A stretch of DNA of 64,000 nucleotides from CAUZIZ01 sp965218775 (GTDB lineage: Bacteria; Acidobacteriota; UBA6911; RPQK01; JAJDTT01), in the NCBI GenBank assembly GCA_965218775.1, contig CBDCLS010000005.1:1984001-2048000 (forward strand). Direction: 5' to 3'. The position numbers and the translations under genes are program-made. This document shows positions 1 to 8,669 of the stretch, piece after piece (within the stretch, counting starts at the first letter, position 1; each line of letters opens with the position of its first letter). Below the pieces are notes generated by a model. That model saw only the letters and a list, made by a program, of their open reading frames with translations, was not told the origin of the DNA and did no database searches.

Positions 1-484
1 TACTTTCGTTGACCGGCCCAAACGCCGTGTCCTGCTCGACTATGTAGTTTTGCGACCAGTTGATCTGAAAGGGCGCAAACCCCGCGGCTTCACCCAAATC
101 TGGAGCCGCAAGCTCCTCGATGCCGGTCGCAAATCTCAGAACCAGATCTTTCGACTGGAGAGCAATCGGGAAGTTCCTTTCATTGGTGAAAGTGCACTCC
201 CCCTGAATCAGTAGATAGTGCCGCGCATCCGGCTCGGACCCCGATCGCCCGGCCGGTCGATCCAGGCGCTTGGGCTCAAAGACGTCCATCTTCACGGCGA
301 GGTCGGTTCTCTTTTGGGCCTTCCGCAAGAGTTCCTGGTGCGACTCCCTGGGGAAGATCGAAACGTTCCACTCGAACAGGGTCCAGAGAGCCGCTCCCAA
401 CAGAGCAACGATCTTGGCCAGGTTATAGCAACCAGCAGTCCACTCTCCGAATCTTGCAGCCCTCTCCCCATTATTCGGCTCCAT
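1..484 (-). CDS. Membrane-anchored hypothetical protein, N-terminal part (cut by the window edge)
   Basis: An open frame on the minus strand starts at the ATG at 484-482 and runs off the left edge without a stop (about 161 residues visible). A clear ribosome-binding site (GGAGG) lies about 8 bases before this ATG. The protein begins MEPNNGERAARFGEW and has one hydrophobic segment at about residues 24-40 (IVALLGAALWTLFEW), followed by a hydrophilic stretch rich in Arg/Lys and then a beta-rich soluble part. This suggests a single-pass protein with most of its chain outside the cytoplasm. I do not recognise the family. The forward frame 2-214 is also open but has no start inside the window and reads less like protein. 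Both terminus and function are unknown. Confidence 0.65.
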   Translation of the reverse strand, partial: MEPNNGERAARFGEWTAGCYNLAKIVALLGAALWTLFEWNVSIFPRESHQELLRKAQKRTDLAVKMDVFEPKRLDRPAGRSGSEPDARHYLLIQGECTFTNERNFPIALQSKDLVLRFATGIEELAAPDLGEAAGFAPFQINWSQNYIVEQDTAFGPVNES

Positions 485-609
485 TGATAGCCTCCGGATC
501 TGATGAGCTGCTGAACCAGGACAACTTTGCAGATCGTACCAAAACCGCATGACTTCATCGACGTTGTCGGTGACGGAGGGGTCTTGATTGACTGGTTACA
601 GCTAAGCTG

Positions 610-770
610 AAACTTGATAGGTGTTGCCTTCACTTCGGCGTTCGCATGTTCGGTGTTCTGCGGTTTGTGATTTAGCCTTTTTCCTTGCTCAGGAGAAGGC
701 AACCGCTGGAACCCCTGAACCGCAGAATATCGAACAAGCGAATTTCGAAGGCCGGAAGAAGAAGAAGAAG
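610..770. repeat. Single copy of a palindromic intergenic repeat (same family as 16310-16745)
   Basis: This lies in the otherwise gene-free stretch 485-897. A segment starting near TTCACTTCGGCGTTCGCATG and ending near GAACCGCAGAATATCGAACA matches the array at 16310-16745 base for base over long runs. The two halves are imperfect inverted repeats: TTCTGCGGTT facing AACCGCAGAA, with GTTCG and CGAAC outside. The element can therefore fold as a long hairpin whose loop contains GCCTTTTTCCTTGCTC. Short translated frames here are by-products of the palindrome. Nothing else is seen in 485-897. Confidence 0.8.
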
Positions 771-897
771 ACGACGGCGAGATCCTTTAACGCTCACTGT
801 TCGTGTAGAAGTTTCTTTCTCGAATGGGGCCAGTGCTCACAAATTGAAGGATAGCGATGGTTCCAGGAACTCGAAACTTGAAGACTCGGTGGTGCCC

Positions 898-2775
898 CTA
901 CCAGGCCAGTGCGGTGCTGCCCTCCATACGCGCATTGGTCGCCGCCACCAGCGTACCCGTCCGAGGATCGATCATCACTACCATGGTGTTGTCGCCACTC
1001 CAGGGACTGGCTACCGTTATTTTGTGGCCGCGCTGGCGGAGATCAGCAGCGATCTCCTCCAGGTTGGCGAGCCGCCCTTCCAGGTAGGCTCGGCCAGGGT
1101 CTGCCCTGTGGGGATAGAAGAGACCGGGAAAATGCTTGGTCCAGACCTTGGGGGCATCCAGCGCATCCTGCAGCCCCATGCCGAAGTCCACCACGTTCAG
1201 GAAGAACTGAAGCGTTCCCTGATCCTGCTGATCCCCTCCCGGCATGCCGAAACCCATCCAGGGGCGACCGTCCTTCATGACCAGGCTGGGGGTGAGGCTG
1301 GTGGAGGGCTGTTTGCCAGGTGCCAGGGACTTGGCCAGTCCCTCCTCCAGATAGAACATCTGGACCCGGCTGCCCAGGCAGAAGCCTAGTCCCGGGACGA
1401 TGGGAGAGGAGGCTGGCCACCCGCCGCTGGGTGTAGAGGAGAAGATGGTCCCGTGAGAGTCCACCGCACGGACGCCGGTCGTACCGTCATCTTTCAGCCC
1501 TGGCTCGACTGGAGCCAGGCTAAGGTTGGACGGCCGTTTCTCGGGATGGTCATCAAAGGGGAAGGGGTCTCCTGGAAGCAGCTCCAGGGAGGCCTTCGTC
1601 CAATCGAGGAGCCGCCTTCTCAACTTGGCGTATCCCTTGGACAACAGACCCTGTCTCGGAACGTACACGAAGTCGGGATCACCGTAGTACTTCTCCTTAT
1701 CGGCGTGAGCCAGCTTAGCCGTCTCCAGCCAGAGATGAAGGTAGTCGGCACTGTTGTGCCCCAGGGAGGCCAGATCGTAGCCCTCCAACAAGGCCAGCTG
1801 CTGAAGGAATACGGGGCCCTGGGTCCAGGGTCCACACTTGTAGACCTGATAACCCCGGTAATCGATGCTCCAGGGCTCCTCGATCCGGGCCTCGTAATCG
1901 GCGAAATCGTCGGTTGTCAAGAGACCGTGTTGGTAGCCACCCTCACCGTCGCGAATCTTGAACCCCTGAGAAAACTCGACCAGCTCCTGGGCAATCGGGC
2001 CTTTGTAGAAATAGTCGTGAACCGCCCTGAGCGCCGATTTTCGATCGCTGCCTTTCTTCAAAGCGTCCTTCTCCGCCTTTGCGAGGCGTCGAAAGGTGCG
2101 GGCCAGATCGGGGTTGCTGGTGACCTCTCCCACTCCCGGCACCCGTCCGTCGTGAAGAAGCACGGCGGCCGAACTGGGCCACTCCGTACGGAAGGTCTTG
2201 GGTCCTCGATACTTCTCCGTTTCCTTCCTCCCGACGTACTTTCGCCAGCGCGCGGTTACGGGGAACCCCTCGGCCAGACGAATGGCACCCCGGACGATCT
2301 CAGAGAAGGAAAGCGTGCCATAGCGCTCCAGGCTGAGCACAATGGCTGCCGGCACGGCGCACACACCCGCCGGCATGAATCCGTCTGCCGGGATCAGCTT
2401 GTATCCTTGCTCCCGGAACCAGCCGATGTTGGCAGCCCTGGGTGCCCGGGTATTGCCGTTGACAGCCACCACACGCCGCTCTCGGGGAGAGTAGATGAGG
2501 GTCGGCATCTCGCCTCCGAATCCGTAGGAGTTGAACTCCACCACAGAGGCCGCCAGTAGCATGGCGGCGCCGGAGTCCACGGCGTTTCCACCCTGCTTTA
2601 GAATCTCCATGCCCACATCTGCCACCAGGGGGTGTCCGGCCGTCACTGCTCCACGCAGACCCCGGACCTCGGTGCGGGTTCCCTTCCCGGCCCAAAGCAG
2701 GTCCCCAAGGGAACCCATCCCAACCAGGAAGACCTCCAACATTACTAGAGCCGTCAGGATTCCTCTCTCTCTCAT
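898..2775 (-). CDS. ggt: Gamma-glutamyltranspeptidase family protein
   Basis: The 625-residue protein belongs to the Ntn-hydrolase gamma-glutamyltransferase family, which cleaves glutathione and other gamma-glutamyl amides in the periplasm. A hydrophobic leader covers residues 5-28. GGNAVDSGAAMLLAASVVE is the usual N-terminal signature of the large subunit. The maturation and nucleophile site is expected at DDGTTGVRAVDSHG, where the family normally has TTH; here the His is Gly. PGGDQQDQGTLQ matches the conserved small-subunit GG motif. The start at 2775 has GGAGAAGGA just upstream. Length is normal for the family. The His-to-Gly change is seen in divergent GGT-like proteins, so the exact substrate is uncertain. 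Confidence 0.9.
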   Translation of the reverse strand: MRERGILTALVMLEVFLVGMGSLGDLLWAGKGTRTEVRGLRGAVTAGHPLVADVGMEILKQGGNAVDSGAAMLLAASVVEFNSYGFGGEMPTLIYSPRERRVVAVNGNTRAPRAANIGWFREQGYKLIPADGFMPAGVCAVPAAIVLSLERYGTLSFSEIVRGAIRLAEGFPVTARWRKYVGRKETEKYRGPKTFRTEWPSSAAVLLHDGRVPGVGEVTSNPDLARTFRRLAKAEKDALKKGSDRKSALRAVHDYFYKGPIAQELVEFSQGFKIRDGEGGYQHGLLTTDDFADYEARIEEPWSIDYRGYQVYKCGPWTQGPVFLQQLALLEGYDLASLGHNSADYLHLWLETAKLAHADKEKYYGDPDFVYVPRQGLLSKGYAKLRRRLLDWTKASLELLPGDPFPFDDHPEKRPSNLSLAPVEPGLKDDGTTGVRAVDSHGTIFSSTPSGGWPASSPIVPGLGFCLGSRVQMFYLEEGLAKSLAPGKQPSTSLTPSLVMKDGRPWMGFGMPGGDQQDQGTLQFFLNVVDFGMGLQDALDAPKVWTKHFPGLFYPHRADPGRAYLEGRLANLEEIAADLRQRGHKITVASPWSGDNTMVVMIDPRTGTLVAATNARMEGSTALAW

Positions 2776-3130
2776 GTTCCTTCTCCGGAAGCGTCACAGG
2801 CCTGGTTACAGAAGGCCAACAAGACCTACGCGCGCGACAAGGGGTACAAGCTTGGCAAAAATGGTTCGCTTCTCGAGTCTACTGGGACTCTCGGGCGCTT
2901 GCAAGAACGGGGCCGGGACGACAGCGGTTTCTCAAACCGGAATAGGGTCGGTGCCAAAAGGACTGAAAAGGCAGCAATTGGGGATAGGAATCAAGGAGGG
3001 AGGAAGGTGGAGTGAATTGTGGAAGGCTTGAAGGCCTTGATTTTAGGAGAGAAGAGACACGGGGGCCTGAGCCCTTTCGGGGCTCGCCTAGCCGGAGTCG
3101 GAGCAGCCATCGAAAAACAGGGCGCTGGGC
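2776..3130. other. Intergenic stretch with no recognisable gene
   Basis: No frame here shows protein-like composition. The only structure noticed is a small hairpin, GAGCCC at 3069-3074 facing GGGCTC at 3080-3085, without a following T-run. It may include the left end of the adjacent insertion sequence, but no matching inverted repeat was found. Confidence 0.5.
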
Positions 3131-4366
3131 TCAGCCAGGAGCCCAGGCTTCGGGAGACTGAGCTAAGTTCCAGTAACCACGCTGGACGATCAGCTTGAGG
3201 CTGGGTTTATGGCGGCGACAATGACTCCAGACTTGGCGACAGACAAAGATCATAAACAGAGCCGCTGCCAGCAAACGAATCATCAGTTGCGCCACGAAGG
3301 CCCGAGGTTTCCCACTGTGCACCTGAGCATGCTTGAGCCCATACTCCGAACTCAGGTGAGCAAACGTCGAGGTCTCCAACTCCCAGCGGGCGGCGGCTAA
3401 GCGAACGATACTGTGGGCGTGAGTGCGGGGCCGGGGACAAGTGCTCAGATAGAAGGCCTCGCTGCGGATCGTGCGGCTCTGCTTGTGGCCGGCGATCCGT
3501 TCGCTGACTTCCCGCTCGCTCACGACCCGCAACACCCGCACGGAGCGGCGCCCGCTGTCCCACCAAAGTCGTGGCTCCTCCCAGATCTGCTGTCGCTTCG
3601 AGCCGGGCCCCTCCAGGACGGTGTCCGGAGGCCCCTGTAGGCGTCGCTGGGCTTGCTCGAGGAGATCCGGCTGGTTGGCCTTGAGCGGGGCGACTAGTTC
3701 CAGGCCTAACTCCCGCACTGCCTGCACAAAGGACGGGACCGTATAAAGCGCATCGACGGTGACAATCTGAAAAAAGCGCCGGCCTAACTCTCCCACCATT
3801 CGTCGCAAGAGTCGCTCGCCCGCTCCTACTTCATTCTCGCCCGGCTGTAAGCCTTCCAGATCCACCACGAAACGAAAGCCAAAGCCCACCAGCGAAGCGA
3901 CCACCACCCGGTGATGAAACTCCACCACCGGCTGACCCTCCCGTTGCTTGTGTCGCTGCAAGCAGTCTGCACAACAACGGCTTTCGGATTGAAACAGTTC
4001 GATCCCATCGATTGCCATCGCCAGCTGCCCGCCCGCCGTCTCCCAGTGCAGCACTGCGTTGCGTTTCAATCGCCGTGCCACCCCGATCGACAGCGCCCGC
4101 AGCGACTCCAAGTCCATCCGCTCCAAAGCATAGCCCACCGTACTTTCACTCAAGGGCCCCACCCGACGACGCAAGAGGCCTTCCCGACATTCGGCCTCAA
4201 TGCTGTGCAGACTTTGCTGCTGCAGGACCGTGCCCCAGAACACCCCCTCGAAGACCTGGGTCAGCGGCACCCGAGGCGCCTGTCTGCCATCCTCCAGCCG
4301 CTCCAGTTGTCGCGACCAGTCGAAGACCTTCTCCAGATAGGCGTCCAACCGTCGGAGGGAGCTCAC
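3131..4366 (-). CDS. DDE transposase (IS4/ISNCY-like)
   Basis: The 411-residue protein resembles transposases with a DDE RNase H-like core. Candidate catalytic acidic residues are the Asp of AMAIDGIELF, the Asp of IVTVDALYT and a Glu in the C-terminal ARWELETSTFAHL, which fits the YREK-like helix of the IS4 superfamily. A Cys-rich insert (CCADCLQRHKQREG) follows the first Asp and could bind zinc. LKANQPDLL after the second Asp is also typical of this transposase group. Translation is probably coupled to the upstream accessory gene, since the ATG overlaps its stop. The frame is intact, so the element could be active. Confidence 0.85.
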   Translation of the reverse strand: MSSLRRLDAYLEKVFDWSRQLERLEDGRQAPRVPLTQVFEGVFWGTVLQQQSLHSIEAECREGLLRRRVGPLSESTVGYALERMDLESLRALSIGVARRLKRNAVLHWETAGGQLAMAIDGIELFQSESRCCADCLQRHKQREGQPVVEFHHRVVVASLVGFGFRFVVDLEGLQPGENEVGAGERLLRRMVGELGRRFFQIVTVDALYTVPSFVQAVRELGLELVAPLKANQPDLLEQAQRRLQGPPDTVLEGPGSKRQQIWEEPRLWWDSGRRSVRVLRVVSEREVSERIAGHKQSRTIRSEAFYLSTCPRPRTHAHSIVRLAAARWELETSTFAHLSSEYGLKHAQVHSGKPRAFVAQLMIRLLAAALFMIFVCRQVWSHCRRHKPSLKLIVQRGYWNLAQSPEAWAPG

Positions 4367-4701
4367 GGCTTCGGTTTCTTCTCCGCCAACCAGCGCTCGA
4401 GATTCAAACGCAAGATCTCCCGAACCTTAGCTTCCAACTCGGCCCGCAGCGCCAAGCGCCTCTGTACTTCCTGCACCTGGTGGTGGGGCACGTGATAGGT
4501 CTTCGCCGCCCCTCCCCGTTGAGCGATCACTAACTGAGCACTGCGATGCCAATGGGCGCGGCCCTGCGCGCAGATGCAATTGGCTTTGCCGCAACGGCGG
4601 CGGCGAAAGACCAAGGAGCCCGGCAGCATCTCGCGAAAACGCGGCAACAGTCGGGCCAGGGCGCCCCGACGCTGCAGTAGTGGATCCGGCCGACCTTTCA
4701 C
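4363..4701 (-). CDS. Transposon accessory protein with CGKxxCxC motif (DUF6788-like)
   Basis: The 112-residue basic protein contains RRRRCGKANCICAQGRAHWH, matching the zinc-ribbon-like CGKxxCxC segment of DUF6788 proteins, and a C-terminal helical part rich in Arg and Leu. Its stop overlaps the start of the transposase gene (ATGA), so the two are probably translated together. It likely binds DNA or helps the transposase, but this is inferred from position and motif only. Confidence 0.6.
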   Translation of the reverse strand: MKGRPDPLLQRRGALARLLPRFREMLPGSLVFRRRRCGKANCICAQGRAHWHRSAQLVIAQRGGAAKTYHVPHHQVQEVQRRLALRAELEAKVREILRLNLERWLAEKKPKP

Positions 4702-4988
4702 TGACGGACAGGATACCAGAACTATCTGACACTCTCACATAGTGTCAGAACCAGCACAGTTACTCGACTTCCCGAGTTTTGCAACAATGACCGAGCGATT
4801 CCCATTCACTCAGATCACTGCTAACTCTTATCTCTGCTTGCTCTTAAAGGATCTCTCTCAAAAGACTTTGAGAAATGGCTGCCGGGACGACCGGGACGAT
4901 GGTCCAAGGCGTTGCCTTCTCCCCAGAGCCTACCGACAGCCGCACACCAGGCTTGTTTCTGGATTCATCGATTCGTACACTGGATCAA

Positions 4989-6224
4989 ATGCAAAAACCC
5001 ATGTCTTACAACTACCCTGCGCCTGGTCGAGGTCTTTCTCGTCGGGAGTGTCTGTTGGCTTCGCTGGGTGCGGCGACAGCGTTCACTATCCCTGCCCGAG
5101 GTCATTCGCATGCCCAGAACGTCCCCTGGCTGGCCGAAGTCCAAGGTCCGAGCATGGAAGGACAAACGGCTCTTAGCTCTGCCTTGAAAAGGGAAGACGG
5201 AACCCGGGTCACATCTCTCGACGAATGGCGTCAACGCCGCGAGGAGATACGGCGCTCCTGGTTAGACTATCTCGGCCCTCTGCCCCGGAATCCCGACCCT
5301 CCCCGACTGAAGTCCATCACCGAAAATCCTGCCAGCAATGGGACCGGTCCGATCCAGTCGCCTCCCGGAGTCATCCGTCAGTTAATCGAGTACGAAAGCG
5401 AACCCGGCCTCAGGGTCCGTGGCTACCTGATCAAACCCAAGAAGCTATCCGGAAAAGCCCCGGGAATCGTGGTCCTCCATGCGACCACACACAACACCAT
5501 CCGACAGCCTGCCGGGGTGGAAGGGAAAAACCAACTGGCCCTCGGACTCAAGCTGGCCCAACACGGTTTCGTGACTTTCTCTCCTGCCTGCTTTTTGTGG
5601 GAAGATGTCGACGATGGCGCCCTGCCCTCCTCCTGCCAGGAGCAACATCCTGGAAGTCAGACCAACCCTCATTGGTTCAAGCCACCGAGCCCTTGGGTTC
5701 GGCATGCCTGGGAAGTCCGAGTCCACCAATTTCGAGTGCGGCATCCAGGCTCCAAGGGGATGGCCAAGATGCTTTTCGACGCCCAGCGCGGTCTGGACGT
5801 CCTGGAGCAGGTGAAAGAGGTGGACAGCAGCCGTCTGGGGGCCTTCGGACACTCTCTTGGCGCCAAAGAATCTTTCTATTTAGCGGCCTTTGATGAGCGG
5901 GTCCGAGCTGCCATCGCCAGCGAGCCCGGAATTGGAGCGCATTTTTCCAACTGGTACACGTCCTGGTACCTGGGCCCCGAGATCAAACAGTTCGGACACG
6001 ACCACCAGGAGGTCATGGCCCTGATCGCACCTCGTCCCTTTCTTCTTCTGGCCGGCGAAGGCACAGACGGCGTCAAGAGCTCCCCATTCATCCACGCTGC
6101 GATGCCGGCCTACCGTCTCTACGGCGACCCGGCCCGGCTGGGACTTCTCAATCACGGCCACGGCCACAGTATCCCATCGACCGTCGAGCTGAGGATCCAT
6201 GAGTGGTTCAAGACCTATCTGTAG
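4989..6224 (+). CDS. Exported alpha/beta hydrolase (dienelactone hydrolase/acetyl-xylan esterase type)
   Basis: The protein has a twin-arginine-like leader, GLSRRECLLASLGAATAF, followed by an alpha/beta hydrolase domain. The nucleophile elbow is GHSLG with Ser at about residue 289, the acid is likely the Asp of GEGTDG and the base the His in NHGHGHS, which completes a Ser-Asp-His triad. Similar Tat-exported hydrolases in Planctomycetota and Verrucomicrobiota act on acetylated polysaccharides, but the substrate here is unknown. The frame is open from 4875 with ATGs at 4875, 4899, 4989 and 5001. The later ones place the leader near the N-terminus and are preferred. No clear ribosome-binding site decides between them. 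Confidence 0.8.
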   Translation: MQKPMSYNYPAPGRGLSRRECLLASLGAATAFTIPARGHSHAQNVPWLAEVQGPSMEGQTALSSALKREDGTRVTSLDEWRQRREEIRRSWLDYLGPLPRNPDPPRLKSITENPASNGTGPIQSPPGVIRQLIEYESEPGLRVRGYLIKPKKLSGKAPGIVVLHATTHNTIRQPAGVEGKNQLALGLKLAQHGFVTFSPACFLWEDVDDGALPSSCQEQHPGSQTNPHWFKPPSPWVRHAWEVRVHQFRVRHPGSKGMAKMLFDAQRGLDVLEQVKEVDSSRLGAFGHSLGAKESFYLAAFDERVRAAIASEPGIGAHFSNWYTSWYLGPEIKQFGHDHQEVMALIAPRPFLLLAGEGTDGVKSSPFIHAAMPAYRLYGDPARLGLLNHGHGHSIPSTVELRIHEWFKTYL

Positions 6225-6276
6225 CGAGCCACCTCATACCGCCGAGAACGTTCGTCTGTGTTGAGTCCTTTTCTTA

Positions 6277-6365
6277 CCCTTGCCCTTGCCTTTGCCCGCG
6301 CCCGTGCCCGAATCCTCTTTCTCATCCAGGCCCATTGTGGGAAGATGCAGGGCAAGGGCAAGGGA
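6277..6365. repeat. Hexamer-repeat hairpin (CCCTTG/CCCGTG type), ORF-less
   Basis: The left arm 6277-6310 consists of variants of the hexamer CCCTTG and CCCGTG. The right arm 6347-6365 is the reverse complement (GGGCAAGGGCAAGGG). About 36 bases separate them. The transcript would form a long GC-rich hairpin that could act as a terminator for the upstream hydrolase gene. The arms use the same hexamers as the element at 40691-41513 and the hairpins at 59751 and 62275. Confidence 0.8.
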
Positions 6366-6469
6366 AGCTTCTTCGCAAACTTGACCAGTTTGTGAACTTT
6401 CTCTCCACCAAGGTCCTCTAGTGGTCTGTAATTCGAGACGCCTCGGGACATGGCGACGGAGAGGGATTC

Positions 6470-8344
6470 CTAGAGGTGATAGCGAATGTCCTGAACACCT
6501 CTGTCGTGGGCTTCTCGAAGTTTCTGTACCTCCTCGTCACCCGAAACTTCGGGCGGCGCGATATCCCACCACGCGTGTTTCCCCGGAATGGAAGTAGTGT
6601 GGCGGTCTACCACGATCGTGACGACAGCGGGCCCTTTCTGCTGCCGTGCCGAGCGCATGGCTTGGTGCAGACTTGGCGCGTCGGTCGCCGGGAACACCTT
6701 GGCACCGAGACTCTCAACGTTCTTCACATAGTCAATCTGAAGGTATTCACCACTCTGGTCACGGCCGCCGTTGCGCTCCCGGAACTCCGTCCCAAAGCCG
6801 TCGCCGGTGGTTGCTACCTGCAGGTCGCGGATAATCTGGTATCCGTCGTTGATAAAAATGACGACGGTCAGATCGAGGTTCTCCCGGATGGCGGTCAATA
6901 ACGGGCTCATGTTCATGAGATAGGTTCCGTCTCCGATGCACACGCATACTTCCGAGTACTCCTGGGAAATCGCGATGCCGATACCAGCAGGGATCTCGTA
7001 GGTCATGCAGGAGAATCCGAACTCGTTCTGGACGTACTTTCGTCCGGCAGTGTTCCACAGTTTGTGCACGTCTCCCGGGAGGCTGCCCGCTGCCGCTGTG
7101 ACGATCGAGTTGTCACCGACCTCGGAGTTGACAATTGCAAGCGCCTGACTCTGCGTCAGAGTTCCCTTCTCGGGTTCGGTAATTGACGGAGCAACTTCAT
7201 CCGTCCAGGCGTTCTTCGCCTTACGTGCCGCTTCCACCCATACGGGGCTCGTCTTCACCCCAGCTTCGCGTGCCGCGGCCGAGAGTGCGAGCAGAGCCCC
7301 CTTGGCATCCGCCAGGACCGGCAGAGCTGCCTGCTTTACGGTGTCTCGACTGGTGACGTTGATCGAGGCGAAGCGCACTTTGGGATTACGAAAAATAGAC
7401 TGGGAACAGGTTAGGGTGTCCGCGAGGCGCGTACCTATTGCGAGAACAAGGTCCGCCTGGGCGACGATCGAGTTGGCACCCGAGGTTCCACACATACCCA
7501 TCCCACCGAGAGCGAGCTCCGAGTCACCAGGGATAGTGCCCTTGCCGGCGAATGTCTCCACCACCGGGACGCCAAACTCTTCGGCGAACGATTGAAGCTC
7601 GGCCTCCGCCTCAGAGTAGTAAACGCCGCCGCCCGATACGATCACAGGATGCTGGGCGTTCTTCAGTAGTGCGACGACGTCGCGGATGGCTTCGGGCTCC
7701 GGCGGTCGCCGCGCAACGCGCCAGGTCCTTGGATTGAAGAAGTCCTCGGGATAGTCAAACGCTTCGGCCTGTACACCCTGACAAATCGAGAGGGTGACGG
7801 CACCGGCGTCCGCCGGGCTCGTGAGTGTCCGCATGGCGTCTAGAAGCGACGGGATGATCTGTTCCGGACGAGTGATCTTGTCGAAATACGTGCTTACCGT
7901 GCGCAGACCATCCGCTACTCCGATGTCCGGGCTAACTGGGTGCTCGAGCTGTTGAAGCACGACGCCCTGGCGACGCGTTGCATAGTGGTCAGAGGGGAGA
8001 AGCAGGACAGGAACCCGGTTGATTGTGGCACCCGCGGCTCCGGTATAGAGGTTTGCCGTACCCGGACCGATCGAGGACGTACACGCGAACGTCGACAATC
8101 GCCGCTTCGCCCGCGCGTAGGCTACCGCGGCGTGCACCATGCTCTGCTCGTGGAAGGGCTGGTAGAACTTGATCTCGCTGCCGTATTCCATGAGACCCTG
8201 GCCGATCCCGGAGAGGTTTCCATGGCCGAAAATACCGAACATCGCGGGAATCAACCGCTGACGCCTTCCGTCCCGCTGGCTGTACTGGTTTTGCAGAAAT
8301 CTAGCGAGCGCCTGGCCTGTCGTCAATCGGATCGTGTTGCTCAT
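6470..8344 (-). CDS. iolD: 3D-(3,5/4)-trihydroxycyclohexane-1,2-dione hydrolase (IolD)
   Basis: The 624-residue thiamine-diphosphate enzyme closely follows the IolD pattern: IRLTTGQALARFL at the start, GIFGHGNLSGIGQGL, TSSIGPGTANL, LPSDHYATRRQ.PVLQQ-like segment and RITRPEQ-like KITRPEQII. It opens the ring of trihydroxycyclohexanedione to 5-deoxyglucuronate in myo-inositol catabolism and acts in the cytoplasm. The ThDP-binding GDGTYLMNMSP lies in the C-terminal third. AAGGAGG is placed 7 bases before the ATG at 8344. No other iol gene is visible, so the partners must be elsewhere or the enzyme serves a related cyclitol. Confidence 0.92.
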   Translation of the reverse strand: MSNTIRLTTGQALARFLQNQYSQRDGRRQRLIPAMFGIFGHGNLSGIGQGLMEYGSEIKFYQPFHEQSMVHAAVAYARAKRRLSTFACTSSIGPGTANLYTGAAGATINRVPVLLLPSDHYATRRQGVVLQQLEHPVSPDIGVADGLRTVSTYFDKITRPEQIIPSLLDAMRTLTSPADAGAVTLSICQGVQAEAFDYPEDFFNPRTWRVARRPPEPEAIRDVVALLKNAQHPVIVSGGGVYYSEAEAELQSFAEEFGVPVVETFAGKGTIPGDSELALGGMGMCGTSGANSIVAQADLVLAIGTRLADTLTCSQSIFRNPKVRFASINVTSRDTVKQAALPVLADAKGALLALSAAAREAGVKTSPVWVEAARKAKNAWTDEVAPSITEPEKGTLTQSQALAIVNSEVGDNSIVTAAAGSLPGDVHKLWNTAGRKYVQNEFGFSCMTYEIPAGIGIAISQEYSEVCVCIGDGTYLMNMSPLLTAIRENLDLTVVIFINDGYQIIRDLQVATTGDGFGTEFRERNGGRDQSGEYLQIDYVKNVESLGAKVFPATDAPSLHQAMRSARQQKGPAVVTIVVDRHTTSIPGKHAWWDIAPPEVSGDEEVQKLREAHDRGVQDIRYHL

Positions 8345-8532
8345 TCTTCGCCTCCTTGATTGGATCTGTCAGGTTGGACAACTCCCAGTCTAGGGTTCGC
8401 TCGCGCGGACATCAACACGAGCTTCGAGAGTCGTTCGTCGCCGGCGGGGGCTGTGGAATAGTCGGTATCCCACAGGCTCAACTGGAATCGACTCGTTTCG
8501 ACTTCGCTGTGGGAAGGTTCTCCGCTCTCTTG

Positions 8533-8580
8533 AAAGCCGGGGGTGGACGAAAGCCGGGTGGACGAAAGCCGGGGGCGGAC
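8533..8580. repeat. Short tandem repeat upstream of iolD
   Basis: Three adjacent units built on AAAGCCGGG(GG)TGGACG lie at 8533-8549, 8550-8564 and 8565-8580, about 190 bases upstream of the iolD start and 110 bases beyond the MFS gene stop. Unit spacing of 15-17 bases makes them possible regulator sites or simple slippage products. The remainder of 8345-8669 shows no gene. Confidence 0.6.
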
Positions 8581-8669
8581 CAGAGACCTGACATAACCAT
8601 CAAAACTATTCTGGAAAGCTTTCTTTCAGACTCCTCCTCTGTGGGACTTCGAGAAAACAATCATTGGAT

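Larger units (their letters stand above)
3131..4749 (-). mobile_element. Two-ORF insertion sequence (ISNCY/IS4-like), ends not fully resolved
   Basis: A DDE-type transposase gene and a small Cys-rich accessory gene overlap by 4 bases on the minus strand, which is typical of a compact transposon. A perfect 8-bp palindrome, TCTGACAC at 4725-4732 facing GTGTCAGA at 4742-4749, lies just outside the accessory gene and may mark the right end. I searched 3000-3130 for its counterpart and found no convincing terminal inverted repeat or target duplication, so the left boundary is only the end of the coding region. Confidence 0.6.

Noticed and set aside
2..214. Forward open frame at the left edge
   Set aside because: The opposite strand has a start with a good ribosome-binding site at 484 and a more convincing protein over the same bases.
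1453..2559. A 368-residue open frame opposite the gamma-glutamyltranspeptidase
   Set aside because: It is a by-product of GC-rich codon usage in the real gene on the other strand; the protein has no recognisable domain.
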